Assembly (NCBI GenBank): GCA_012295275.1
Contig: CM022665.1
Location: 32,976,022-33,040,021, forward strand
DNA length: 64,000 nt
DNA from: Chrysomallon squamiferum
Lineage: Eukaryota; Mollusca; Gastropoda; Neomphalida; Peltospiridae
Direction: 5' to 3'
Positions 36,539-51,044 of the stretch are shown in pieces; within the stretch, counting starts at the first letter, position 1, and every line of letters begins with the position of its first letter. The position numbers and the translations under genes were made by a program. The notes under the pieces were generated by a model, which worked only from the letters and a program-made list of their open reading frames with translations, made no database searches and was not told the origin of the DNA.

Positions 36539-39500
36539 TCAAGTCATTAATAAGCAAAATCTAATAAATAATTTAACCATGCAGTAACAAATTTATTTTC
36601 AGTAATCTGATTTCTGTTTTTCACAGAAATAAATCTGAACAATAATGGTTATTCATAACAAAATAATAATAATTAAAACAAAATTAATCAATTTTATACA
36701 GTTCTTAAGTGTCCTTTTCATACTTAAGAAATGTGTTAGAACATGAAATTATGATATTAAACTAATATTGCCTGTTAAACTTTATAATGCTTGCATTGCA
36801 GTTTGTTGAGGAAGTGCATGCTTTGTTCAAAGATAAAGATTCTGGACCAAAACACATTTCAAGACCACCTATGGACATATCACATGATGTCATGGGCAGT
36901 GAATCTGGTGTTGTATTTAGATACAAAGGTATGAAACATCTGTGGCGAGCTGCGGACACTATCTCAGTTTGTTACAAGCAGTGTCTACACGAACAGATTA
37001 TCATTTGCGACTATTACTATTTGATTTCTGATAACAAGCAGTGTGTAATGTTGGAACAAAATTATCTAAATTGTAAGTAAAACAATTTTAATTATTTGAA
37101 AAGAACCAATTTAGAAAAGTAATGTATTTAATCAGGAAAAACATAGAATTTGAAAAGTAATTAATGGCCAGTTAATTTATATTAAATATAGTAAAAGTGA
37201 TGGATCCAAATAAGCTATTAAACAGTTCGAGCCAATTAACATTTTAAACATTTTTTTCTGTGACACATTTGATTGACTTTTAACAGTTTGTAATATTCGT
37301 GTCCAAAAATAAAAAGCTGGGCATGTGACCTGCAGTCATAATTTCTAGATTGATGGCTCTAGGTTCCCAATTATACAGCAAGTTAAAACAAATTTTTTTT
37401 TTTAATTTTCATATCTGATTTAAACCATACTGCAGATACAACAATGATCACTTTTGTTATTTTACTAAGTAAAATATTTTACAATGAAAAACCAAACTAT
37501 TAAATCATTAATGAGTTATTTTCTGCCAGAGTTCTTTTTTCTCCTTTTGGCTATACACTGTATGTTTTGGTAATTTCTTTTCTTTAGTGTCAGAAAATTG
37601 CTTGGCCAAATATTTCTACCTGTTCACAGCACGCATTTTTTTTTAAAAGTTCACTTAAATAAATTACTTTAACATTATAAACAACACCCTGTCTCAGTGA
37701 GGCCCTGAAGCTTAGAAATGAATAACCATTGCTATCTTCTTCGGTGAGGTTGTTTTATGACAGATCACCACATATTTTTAAAAAAGAAGCAGAAAATGTA
37801 ATTATTACATCTCAGATATGCAGCCCTGAAGCTTAAACTTCATTAATTTCACACCAGATCTTCTCCTGCCTTTTTGCCTGAACTGAATATCCCATTTACT
37901 CATCCTGTTAACATTCTGTAAAAGGATTTGTTTTACTGGGTTATATGGAACAAGTGGTGCTTTTCATTTTTATGGGACCAGTTTATGAATTATTTAAAGG
38001 AAATAAACATTTTGAACTAATGAGTTGTCTCATTTTATTTTCTCCTTGTCTTTACATCTCTGTCTTTCAGACTGACAATGAATTCAGTCATTACATTAAA
38101 CATACCACAATTAATAATTAATGATCGTAAACTGCATTTACTGACAGCTCAAGCCAGTGATCTTCTGATACCATCTGGCATTTCATCGACTCAACACTCA
38201 TTTCAGAACTTGTAGTCATTAGTATGGATGCCTTTTACAGAAGTCAGTGGAAACAAATGAAGTGTAAAGAAGGAATTAAATTCATTTCCTGTTATATTTT
38301 CTAAAATGTAGAAATGAGAGTGAAATGTGAAAATGTATTTAATGCTGAATTACAAATGTCTGCTTTTTCAACAGAATTATCATTTTCTTGAAAAGATTTT
38401 ATATGATCAATTATTATGGATGTTCAAAGTGGGTTGAAGCATGTAGGTGGGGTGGGGTAGAAAGGAATAAAACACAGGCTATATTAGATAAATTATTAGA
38501 AACCACTGAGAACATGATCAAATTTGGTTAAGATTACAGATTGATGCCTGCCACTGTCAAGCATTAAACATGTGGATGCAGTCTCAACTATATGAAATTA
38601 TAAGGCAAGATTTAAAAAATAAAAGACCTAAAAACTAAACACAGACCATGTAATAATATCTCCCAACTTTTCCTCAAATAACGAATAATTAAAATTAAGT
38701 TTCAAATGAAAATTTACAATGATTTTCACTAATTTCTTGAAATCAGCTGCACATATGTACTCTTTATTTTTGTGAAATGAAATGCTGTATGGAAAATTAT
38801 AAATATAATAATAATAATTTTGTCTGAATGGGTTATGTGATGGTAAGTTTATAATATGATACTATAACTCCAGTCTGTCAGTTTGATTATTTGTATATGG
38901 CGTATAAAACATCATGGCTGGGATTACATTCAAAGGCGACTCACTGATCATAAAAACCCACTATTTCTTTGTAATCTGTTCATTTGCCATGGGTTTCAGA
39001 GATATTTTAATCATTGTGACCATGTAAGCAAAACATTTTAAAATTATGATTTAAGTAAGCATTTAAAAATTAATATGAGTTTTTATAATTAATGTTTTCC
39101 AAGGCTGTGTTGAAAATTTTATTATATACAGCAAGTGTAACCCATTTATCATCAGTTCAAGATTGAAGTTTTTTGTTGTTTTTCTTTCGAGCTACATCAT
39201 ATTATACTGTATCATGATATTGTCATGGTTGTAACTAGAAATGAGGCAACAACACTTAATTGCTGAGCAGAGCAGGGCAAAAAAGATGAGCAAGGGGTCT
39301 GACTAGAAAGATGCAAAATCTTCAGTTCTAGCCACCTCCTGGCATCTTTTTCCCAGTTCAGTAATCATGACTGTTTATGATTTTATTTTTGTATTTTCTA
39401 CTTTACCAAGCACAAAAAATGCACTAAACTAACACCAGAAGAATAAAAAACAATCGCATTAATGTATCTGTTAACACTTAAGAAGAATTCTCTCTGATCC

Positions 39501-42500
39501 TGAGCCCAGCTAAATTTTGAGAGAAAATAAAATTTTATTGGTTTTTTTTTTTAATATCTTCAATTTTGGTGTGAGGCATCTGCCTCGTTTACCTCAGTGA
39601 AGTCAGAGACATGACTGTGTATGTGTCTGTATTTTAAACATATTGTGACACCATTATTTCTGCAGAATAATGTGTTCATGAATATTACCAAATATTCATT
39701 TTTAGTCATCAATAATATATGTGAAAATTTTAATTCATTTTAGTTAATATTTGTTCTCCACTGCTTGGAACTTACAACCCAGCTTCAAAACTTTGAAAAG
39801 TAATATTTCAAAATGGCTAACCTGCCACTGGCAGCTTTGAAAAGCAAATATTTCATTTTGTTTGATCATAACTCAATGAGAATAATATCATTTTAAAATT
39901 TATATTTTGTAGTTTTTAAATGCTTAAAAATCAGAAAATGCCAACTTATATAATAAAAGTATGATTTACTACAAATCTTATTTTTTATCTTCACCTTTCA
40001 CAGTATGTACAAATATCGTTTTAAAAACTTTATCAATAACAGTATAACTTTTTATCACCTTCCTGTAAAGGCTTCAAAGAGCAAACTGTAACTCTATTTC
40101 TTTGATGCCACAAAATTACATGTAAAGCATTATTTTTGCGTTTTACAAAATATACTTTGATTCAGTGATGAAATACTTTATTTTGGTGTTCAGAGTAATA
40201 AGAAAAATCTTTTCTTATAATTTTTCATATCACATTATGTATCTGTAAATTCACTGAGATAATATTTTCAATCAGTTGATGCAGTTTCCAAATTAGAAAC
40301 ACATACCAATTACAATTATTAAATGATAAAATAAGCATTTTAATTAATGTAATTATTTATGAATTTACTGAAGAAAGTAATAACACAATTGTCTCATCTG
40401 ATATTTAAAAAACATTAGTGTTTAAATTTATCATTCATTTAATATGAAATCAGATTATTTAATAAAAAAAATAGTGACAAATTTAAACAGTCTGCTAAGT
40501 TAATAGTTGTTTTAATTCATAAAAAGCACTTACATCATTTCAATTTATTTTTTCTTAAATATTATTCAGTATCATTCAGAGACTATTTTAAATAATTTTA
40601 TGTTTGATTTAATATTTTATTTTTAACAAGAATGATTTATAAAAACAAATTTCAGCACATCTGGAAAAGAAAGTGCCAAGACTTATTGAAATTGTTACCA
40701 CCAAGCCAGTTGCTCTAACAACCGACATTCCAAAAATAATGAAAAAGTCAGAGCTAGAAGAACTCCAAAATATGGTATGAATTCAAATAATTGTTAAAAA
40801 AAAAAAAATGATATATTCTAAGGTCTCCACAGTATATGATTTGTCAGACTGGTGATGAATGAACATTTGTTTATTAATAATTATTATAATTTAGGGGTGG
40901 ATTACTGAAGGAAAAAATCCTTTTAACATATTTTATGCAGTGGTCATGTAGTTTGGCCATAATGTATTTGGTATGAATCTTTCTGCTACTCATTTTTAAA
41001 TGGGTAACATTTATTGACTTGAAAGATATTTCATTCTCAGAAAAATAATTTATCTAATCAAAATATTAATTTTAAAAATTCATTAAATAAAATTGATATA
41101 TGAAGTTTGGAAATACATATGAGTCATTCTCCCAGAAACCAAAGATTTCAGTATGTGTGTAGATATTAAATGTGATAAAAACAAAAGATACTATCAAAAC
41201 CATTACGAAGCACATCATTTGTTCAGTTATATTTATTTTTTCAAAACTAATGTAACATTTTGTTCTATATCAGGTTAACTGTAATGTTTCATTTCTGATA
41301 GTCACTACCATATTGATAATTAAATGTGAAATAAATAAAATTGTAATTCATATATTTTTTTTATTATTGTTATTAGTTTTTTCTGGTTTAGTCCAAATAT
41401 AACTGTTGAATATATATTTAATATTTTTGTCATTAAAAAGCCAATAAAACTGTCCTTTGTCTTTTAATCATTTTGCTAAAAAGGACAACTTTTTATCACA
41501 TAGTGAGATCAAGAAAATCCACTATGTGATAAAAAGTACATGCTGCCACAAATTTTAAGATGCAAAAATAATTTTTGTGTCACCATTTCTTTAATAAATA
41601 CATCTCGTTAAAATCATATGACTTAGTTAGCATTTGCTTATTATGCATTATTGTAGAATGAGGACTTACATATATGAAACTGACAACCATAAGAGTCATT
41701 TTCATTGGTTTTCTTCTTTTTTTTTTTTACATTAAAATCTTTTGTGTCATTACCATCACTGTTTTTACATTATTTTTCACGCTTATTGATATTTTTATAT
41801 ATGTAAGTCTTTTCTGGAAAGGTATGAACAGTTAAACATTAAAATATAAATGGTTATTTCCGTATAGCTTTTCTGCAGGTGTTTTTTTATGAGTATGTCC
41901 ATGTGCTCTTTGATATTATTAAATTGTTAATGCTATTCAGTAAATTTTTGATAAAAAATAATGGCAATAATACTATAAAAAGCATATGTAGGGAATATAC
42001 AGATATATATACAACTATATGCACTACACATATAAAAATTACTATGTACATACATATACATACAAATACATACATACATGATACTGCATCATACTAATAT
42101 TACTGTCATAAGACTTAAGCCAAAAACAAATGTGTGAAAATTGTATCTAAATACAAACTGATATTAAAACCATTAATATCTGTCACTCTGATGACCTATA
42201 ATTCAACAAACGTCATTCACTAATCATCTGTGGCAATAATGTCATTTGTAAATTTTCATATGTGAACTGTTTTAACAAGCTTTCTTTTTCACTAAAACAA
42301 ACTGATTAGATACTGTTTACAACTATTTGTTCATAATAAGGATAGTGTTGTTCAAACATTTCTTGTCTATAATCAATAAGCGTGAAAAATAATGTAAAAA
42401 CAGTGATGGTAATGACACAAAAGATTTTAATGTAAAAAAAAAACAGAAGAAAACCAAAGAAAATGACTCTTATGGTTGTCAGTTTCATATTTATATACAT

Positions 42501-45500
42501 AAATGACAAAATTGGTAAAAGTCTATGACAACTCCTTTTTTTTTTTGGTAATTGTTTTTGGGGTTGTTGTTTTTTTAGGATTATAACAGATACTTATTAA
42601 CAATACAGGAATTCTTTTATTTCTAGAAATTATATTCATATCATATACAAATATTAAAGTTTATCATGTACACTTTGGCATGCCAAAAAAGGCTGAAATG
42701 AGAAATAGTAAAATGGGTTGCTCTATTTTCTGTTTTTGTAAAATGTCATTATAATAAATAAAATTATAATGAAATTTAGTTAAGAATGCTAAAATTGGTC
42801 TATTGAATTAGACTCTAAAAAGAAAATGAAAAAATAATTCAAAGGATTAAACACTAAACATTTTTACTGGTCCTCACATCTAAAATAACAATGCAGTGGG
42901 AATGCAAAAGTGATATTGGTTTATGGAAACATACATTACATTGGTAGCAACTAGAATAAACCTTATGTATATTCTAATTAACATTATTTGTTATTATTTT
43001 TATATCCCAGATAAAAGACATTCAGAATAAATTCACTGCTGCAGTAAAATCTTGGCACCATGGCACAAAGGCTCATGGACATCTAATTCAAGGTCTGAAA
43101 CTCAAACAAAATGATGTAGAAAATTCTGTACATGTTTTATCAGATAAATTTCATAAACTTAAGACAATGAATGCTGGAGTGTTTAAAAAAATGTCTCACC
43201 TTGATGACAGTCAGAAATCTTTGGCTGGACAGGTTAAAAACATGATTACTTATCAACTCCACATTTCTAATACCTTGAATAACTTGGATAAAAAAGTGTC
43301 CGGTATTAATGCAGAACTAAATGCCTTTAAACTAATGAAAGTGAAACTTACAAAATTACTGAATGGGGAGATAACAATTAATCCACGGTTTAACCAACAG
43401 ATCATCGAACTGAAACAACAGATGTTAGATTTGATGTCAAGAGTTGAAGTAAGTATTCATTTTTAAAATATGCTCACAATATGCAATTAAATACAAAATT
43501 TATAAACATTAAAGTGATGAAAGGGTCAGTCTGTGTCAGTTCACTCAAAGCATATAACTAAACTGTCTGATTCTGAAACATGACATCCATTGGTAAAAAT
43601 GGACTTGGCCACCGATACTGAGACTCCAGTATTTCACCAACCAGTGGCTTCCTTTTTATAATGTTAATGGAAAAGGAATTCCTTAATTAATCTAAATGTT
43701 GAATTGTGTTAACTATAAAATAATGTGTAAATGAAAGAGAATAGTTTGATTTTGAAATGGATATTGTTATTTCAGTATTGATATGTGAGGCATAATGCAT
43801 TGGTGCATCATGTGTAACTGCTTCAAATATGCATACTTTGAATACTGTATAGGAAATATTTGGATGTGACTGATGCCGCCTACATACATTTAACAATATT
43901 TAACATGCACAAAGCAATGGATTTTTTTTTTTTTTTATGTTATTGCTGACATCCTGGGCTAAAGAATGGTGGCAATGTCCAATTTGATTTTAAAAAAACC
44001 CACATATTGGTTTGATGAATGAAAAATTTGTTATTTGGGTGTATGAAGCTAAAACAAACGTACTGGTTGGGTTCTAATTTTCTATTCCCTTGAGTGAAAT
44101 CTCTGTTAATCACACTGACTTCAGAGTCACTCATTTAGTCACCAATTTCCTGAATCATAATAAAATACACCAGCAGTTAATTATAAAACTGTATAATTTA
44201 AAACTAATGATAATTTTAGATGAACCCAACTCTGTTAAAACTCACCAAAAACCAGCGTATTCTGGCTGAAGCTCTTGAAATAGTAGACCATGAAATTACA
44301 GAGAATGAAAAGCAGATTGCTGAAATTAATGAACATATCAGCAACTGGGACAAAAGTCTTATGTCTGAGATAGAACACAGGAAAACATTGAATGATGCAT
44401 TGAAAACAATGAGTACAACTGTCAGGGATATCAGAATAGATATGGCAAATTTACGAGAAACACAGGTAGTACAAATATTTAAAATAGATTAAAAAATACA
44501 TTAGAATTAATTAATAAAAGTAATTACTTTTAGAATAATAGTGATAACCTGTTCTAAGAATGGTAAGATGTGAAAATTTACACTGTTGACCATTTCAGAT
44601 TTTTCAAGTGCAATTATAAAATAGCTTGTTTTTCATCTAGACATCACTTGATGATTGTTAAAAGCTTCTGACTTTATTTTATTTTTATTTTCTCAAAGAA
44701 TTTATTGATATGCATTAAAAATACTCATCCCCTGAAAAAGAAAAAGAATAATTTTTTATACTTGCACAAGTTCTTTATTTTATTTCTGTGAAGAAAGATT
44801 CTATAGTAATTATAATTTTTTTCTTTTAAAGATAGAGGAAAATAACAGAATGAAAGCAAAAATGAGGCAGATGAAATCTGGAATGGAAGATCTTGAACAG
44901 TCCAGTGCTGATTTAAGGGAAGAGGTGGCTCAGACTAAGTCAGACATGACTCATCTGGTGAAAGATCTTGTTAAAGTTCAGGCATCTGCACATGACAGTA
45001 AGAAGAGCATTTTAGATCTAGTAGAAACAAACAAAGATCTAGCACTTGATTACCATCAGCTCAAGTCTGACCAGGTATATCATTTAACTGTTGGTTAATT
45101 TCACTGAAGCAACAGGACTTAATAATTTATGAATATTAAATATATTTATTAGTAAATTTAGCTATTTATTTTTTGTTATTTTCTATTTGTATGCTGTAAA
45201 ATTTTGTTGTCATCTAGATTACACTGAAATTTTCTTAAGTTATTTCCAGTACTGTTTACAGATATTTCCATAAACAGAAAATGTTGATCTTTCAGTTATT
45301 TAAGGTTGATGATAAAAAACTGGATGCATTCTCATAGAAGATTAACAGTAAAATGAAAATAACATTACAAAATTTAAAAGTAAATGTAGATGTGAATAAG
45401 CAAAACTAATTATGAACTAGGAATTCTGAATAAAAATGAGAAAAATACTGTCATCATGAACACAAGGGACATAGCTATTAAACCATTGTTCATAGAAATA

Positions 45501-48381
45501 AGAATATTCTTTAAAATTTAAAACTTAAATTTAATGCTCAAAATGAGATTTTAAAATATATATATATTTGTTTTGTAATATCTGTAATTCACTCAGAATC
45601 AAATGACAACACAAATACAAACATTAGCCTCTGTATACAAAAGTGTTCTGACTGCCCTGCACAATCTGGAACAGAAACAGATTAAATTAATGAATCATCT
45701 TGCAAGATACCAAAGTGTGGCTCATACATCAAATGATTACGTAGTTGTGCAAGGAAGAAGAATGCAGAAATTAAATAATTTGCCACTTCTCACAGAAATG
45801 AGGAATTTTCAATCAAAACTTCTTAAGCAGATTAATGAACTGAGGTCAGATTTGTTAGCAGTTCATCAACAAATTGGGAAAAGAGTAACCAAATCTGGAA
45901 CAGACGATTTCTCTCAAGGTAGGTTTTACCATTCATTTAATACTACCTCATTAACCTTTATGTTTGTTAAACAAAATACATAGGGAATTAATAAATATTA
46001 ATATATCAGCAAAGTGCTGCTCAAGTATCAAAATATGCTGAGAACAGTCATTCAGGATAATTTCAGCTTACCACATATTAGAAAAACCAGAACCACTTTG
46101 TTTTTGATAAAATCCTTCTACAAATGGTAGTTTCTTTTTCCAAAAGAAATCATAACATTTCATCTGTACTTCTGAGTTTCATTTTCTTGAATGAAATTCA
46201 GCAATCTGTTCATCATACCTGTATGTAAGGGTTCAAACAGTAATAATAATGGGAACAGTAAGCGTGATAAATTTCTGGTATCCAGGGCAAAGCTCTCCTT
46301 ATAATGCCACTAATGCAAAGGTGTCAAGGTAGTAATGCGAAGTAGTAGATGGTTTTCCTTATTCACAAGCAATCTGGAATATTAATTAGAATACACAATC
46401 TGGAAATCATTACTAATTATAAGGTTGGTTTAAAGTTAACATAAGGGTTATATGTACACCAGAAAATATGCAAAGAGTTTTAGATGGCAATGCTCTAAAG
46501 AGTGATAATATATTACAGTAGATGTCCAAAAATTCCATCTACTTAGGGTCTGGATTGATCTGGATTTTCAGATTTTTAAGATTCTACTTTAAAAATGTGG
46601 CAGCATTAAAATAATTAAATTGTGAGTTTATTCATAAGCAAATATAGTTTGCTTCATTTATCAAAACAAGCACTTTTAAAGCAAAATAAAAGTCAAACCT
46701 GACAATAATACAAATATTTTTCACTACTAAAAAGGTTGTGTAATGCTGGAATCATGCTAAAAATAAACTTTATGAAAGAAAAATGCACAAAAAATTCAAT
46801 TTTTTGGACTTCTGCTGTATATTTGTCATGAATAACTTTTAAAAAAAAGCCTGTTTTTTTTTTAGGTTTAATATGAAAGTGGGTGGGGGGATATGCCCAC
46901 AGACAGCTTTTTCCTTCTTTTTAATTTCCAGATTATGTCCAATTTCTGTGTAAGCATGGATTTAAAGGCATTGTCAGGTTTCTAGCAATTAAAATTAACT
47001 GTTTGTAATGAGCAATCGATTTCTGAGCAAAATATTCTGCAATAAAATTATTATAAGAAATAAAAATAAAGAGAAAAGTACCGTAAGCATTCAGTGTTAA
47101 TGAACAACACAGACAATATTTTTTAGATTTTGACTGAAAATTTTATCCTCCTTTTATATTATGATCTTCAGAGACTGAATCATGTTTCACATTTAATGTT
47201 TACATCAGTGATAGACAGCAAACCATTCCTAATAGTAAAATTAGTGATTACTGGATAGATAATGAGTATGTTCTGTTTAAAAATGGGGTAAAAATAGGCT
47301 TTATGTATCAAGTGTATAAATAGATTAATACCATAAAATTTGCAGTCTTCAAAAATTTGTTAATTAAATTAAGAATAAAATTTTAATGCAGAAAGAAATT
47401 AAAAGATAGATTAATTGATTTTTTAATTTATTATGTTAGGCCTGATTTAGGATAGGTAACAGGTAATTCAGTATTTTCTTATTATCTGTACCCAGTAACA
47501 AACTATTTTCAAATTACAAAAAGGTTTCTCTCAAGGGTTTATAGCATCCACCCCCCTCACACCTACAAACTATAGTTTACCCCCAGTTCCTAAAACCCAT
47601 TTTCTATCACTTTTTTTTAAAAGTTGGCTGTTGAATGAATGCAGTTTTGTCCAAATGAGTTTGTTGAGTGTTTATCCACTGGGGTTGTCTGTTTACCAGC
47701 AAATGGGTTACAAGATACAAAGCTTATTTCCAGGTCTACTTGTAAAACAGACATACTTTATTTATTTTTTCTGTTTTAATCTAAACAGGCTGTTTGTGTC
47801 CACTAATAAAACCAACTGAATAAACAAGCTTATTTTACCATGAAAAACAACTAATTTCTTTTTTTTTCAAAGATTCATTTTCTCCCCTTCCTTTATTATT
47901 TATGATATATAAACAATCTTAACTTTCAGATAAAATAAAACAGCTGCAGAATGGTATTGCTAACAATCAACAACCCAAGGTAACACTGATAAATAAATTT
48001 CATATTTATTTATATGAAAGAAAAGACTGGCCTCTGTGTGTCATTAAACAAACTGTATCCAATGAAATTAAAGAAACATTTTGTTTTTTAAATCGCAGAA
48101 CACAATAACATTATTTCAGGAATGGATTTCTGGATAGGTTTAATCAGAAAACTATTCAATTTCATTGTAAAATTATTTATTATATGCACAGTTAGAAAAT
48201 TGAAAAGTATTTGATTAAAAACTAAGTTATGACTAGATTGTAATAAATAATTCTTTGGTGCAGTCAGATCATAATTCTAAACATTTATTAATCAGAATAT
48301 TTTAATACTTTCTTTTCAAAAGGTTTTTTTTTTTTTTTTCAGTCTCACCTGCATGTAATTATTCATAATCCTATGCTGTGA
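35472..48381 (+). CDS. Secreted PAN/apple-like, long coiled-coil protein
   Basis: Nine exons join in frame: 35472-35531, 36802-37072, 40656-40774, 43011-43448, 44220-44465, 44832-45074, 45597-45918, 47930-47979 and 48343-48381, giving about 595 residues. Residues 1-18 form a signal peptide (MKVSTVLVVLAMSHCVTS). Exon 2 holds four Cys at residues 77, 81, 89 and 101 in a C-x3-C-x7-C-x11-C pattern (VCYKQCLHEQIIICDYYYL), like a PAN/apple core; this is an inference from spacing. Residues about 112-585 are rich in Leu/Ile/Lys/Glu heptads with no Cys, a long coiled coil likely to oligomerise. The last exon follows a 17-base pyrimidine tract and ends NPML-stop; the alternative is read-through of exon 8 to a TAA at 48106. 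The ATG lies one base after an acceptor, so a 5' untranslated exon is upstream. No C-terminal fibrinogen, lectin or C1q domain was found. Exact function unknown. Confidence 0.75.
41488..41537. repeat. Perfect 18-bp inverted repeat (hairpin)
   Basis: ACTTTTTATCACATAGTG at 41488-41505 is exactly reverse-complemented at 41520-41537, with a 14-base loop, inside intron 3 of the coiled-coil gene. Confidence 0.95.
41672..42490. repeat. 119-bp near-perfect inverted repeat with 581-bp loop
   Basis: Arms 41672-41790 and 42372-42490 are reverse complements of equal length with about two mismatches (roughly 98 percent identity). They lie in intron 3 of the coiled-coil gene, so the pre-mRNA could form a 119-bp duplex. 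The loop holds simple ATAC-type repeats. The high identity implies a recent event. Confidence 0.92.
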
Positions 48382-51044
48382 AGTCTACAGTTACCATGGG
48401 CTATTTAGTGATAACTATACAAGACAGTTTATAGCTAGCTGTACATACTAGTAATATAATTTTGAAAAGTTAATTAATCTTTGAGCTGTTCATATGTAAA
48501 TATAGAATACATTTTTTTAATACTATGTATAACTACAAGTACAATTACATTTTTTACTTAGTGTTACCTTTTTTATAACTGAGAACTAGTGGAAGAAGTT
48601 AAAATACAACAAAACTATATTTACAACATTTGCTGTTAAAAAATATTTATTATGTATTGTATTTACCATCAACTTTCTACTGTGAAACCTACTTAATGTT
48701 TTAATACTAGACTTAGTGTTTTTTTAGTGTGAAAGGCATGAACCAATTTTGTAAAATGCCATAGATTAGATTCTTCACTTTGATTTCAGAGGCAAAATAT
48801 AACACACACACACACACACACAGATTTCTTGACTTGATTCTAATAGCAAAATGCCATATGTAGTCATTATAAACAGTATTAAAAAAGAAACAGTTTTAAT
48901 TATTCCATTTAATAGCACAGCTTTATCACAGCAAAATGAATCAAAACAAGTCTCTTTTGCAAAAAATATGTAAAACAAAATAATATTTTAAGCAGACATT
49001 TGTTTAAATGACATAATCTCTTTTGATCTCAGTGAGAAGATAACAATACAATTGATATTTGACTGCTGCATTAATGGAAATACATGTTAATGTAAATGTA
49101 CATTTATGTCGTGAAGCAAGTTCTAAATGATAACAAACCTAATGTAACTGAGAAAAGAAAAGCACCAATAAAACTTATTACAATCCTTAAAAAGTTTACA
49201 CACTTAAAATTCATTTTATTCATTGTAATTGTAGAAAAGGTAGACAACTAAGAACAGTTTTTTATTTTTTTTAAAATAAGAATAAATAAATAGAAATATT
49301 TTAGCATTCCACTATTTTGAAAATTTCTGCCTCCTTTAAAAAGCTCTTGGGATTTTATGAATTCCAAACAATAGAGATTACAAATATTTTGTATAATATA
49401 ATATAATGCAAAAGAAGTCACAGCATTGTATGAAAGATGATTCTTACATGAACACAGAGATATTACTTTCAAAACATCTATTTGACTCTTACTGAATATA
49501 CATAATTGTTTTGTTTATTTTTTGGTATTTTATTGAAAGTGAAGCAATAATAAAAAAAAAAAAATGCCACTACTGGCATATGTTATTATTTTTATTTGGT
49601 TGGATTTTATTTAATATTTCATGGTCATTTAGTTTTAGGTCAGTGGTCATTTAATGTTGAAGATATTAAATTATGAACTTGCCTGAACATTCTGTAATAA
49701 TGAAATAAAATAACAGAGTCTACTTGAAACACACACACACACACACTCACTCACACAGAGTATGCTGTCACCATTCTGTTTATTATTTTAACATTGGACA
49801 CTGTTCACTTAGTATGAAGCCATTATTACCACACACATGAATAATATTCAGTTTACCAATAAACTGCCAAAAACAAACAAAACTCTTAGCTAATGACAAC
49901 CAGATGCTGTTTCTTCTTTTTCATAAAGGAGATTACATTATTTTGAAATGAACTTTAAACTACCAACAATAAAATCATATATCTGTCATCTTTGTATACT
50001 TGCTTAGAACCATTTTCTAGGGTTCTCAAATCTGAGTAGACTTCAATTACATTCCGTTTATGGTATCAATTTATGTTTGGGTGGATTAGGTGGTGACCTT
50101 GTATTGCAAAGATCATTACATTCACCATATTTAGTGCGACATGATACAGACTGAGGCACAGAGATGGCTGTCAGAAAATTCTGTATAACACCTTTTGTTG
50201 TCACTGGATTTAACAACTAAGTATATGTTGTAGACATGAGATATGTCTTGATCAGAATACAAGTATATCAAGTTTCCAATCTGGTGCAAGGTAATTCCTT
50301 TAGTGTTTTTGTTTTTATTGTTTTGTTTTTTTTTACTTCTGCTTTGTGGATGTTTACAGATCACTTAATCATGTTGTTTCAGTATTATTCATCTATCATT
50401 CTGGGGAAAATGATTATGTTTGAACTATGTTATGTCCATAACAAAGGAGATAGTCTATGACCACAAACACATTTTAATGGCCAAACCAAGAATAGCAGCT
50501 GGATCTACTCGTGGTTCTTGATGTAACACCTGTTCTAATTTTGGTTCATTTGTGACTTGGCCAAACTGAAGGCAAATTCAGAACTAATTTAATGTAGTGT
50601 CACCTTTAAGACCATGAATCCCATGCAAAATCAACTAGAATGACACACATGTGGACCATTTAATGGAGCAAGCCAATGCATATACTTTCAAATCTTTCAT
50701 CAAGTATTTCATGCTATCATCAAATATTACACAAGCAGTTATGAATCAAGTTATTTTTCATGAAGAACCGATATTCATTTCTTATTCTATTTTAATATGT
50801 CTGCTGTGAAATAGTTCTGCAGAACTGTAAATTATTTGTTTGATGATAAAGTATGGAAACTTCCAGATATATGTACATGTATGGCATGCTTCATAATTTT
50901 GTTTTGTTTATATCTAAAGTACAGAAATGATGCTTAATGACATGTGGTGATTGATGCTTGGATGAATTTGTATGTGTTGGGTAGTAACCAATCCATCAAG
51001 AATAGTTTTATGGATGGAAATAAAGGATGTTGTAACAGACTAAC

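Noticed and set aside
48775-48978. 67-codon minus-strand frame in the intergenic region
   Set aside because: It includes a CA microsatellite (Cys-Val run) and has no acceptor, donor or family resemblance.
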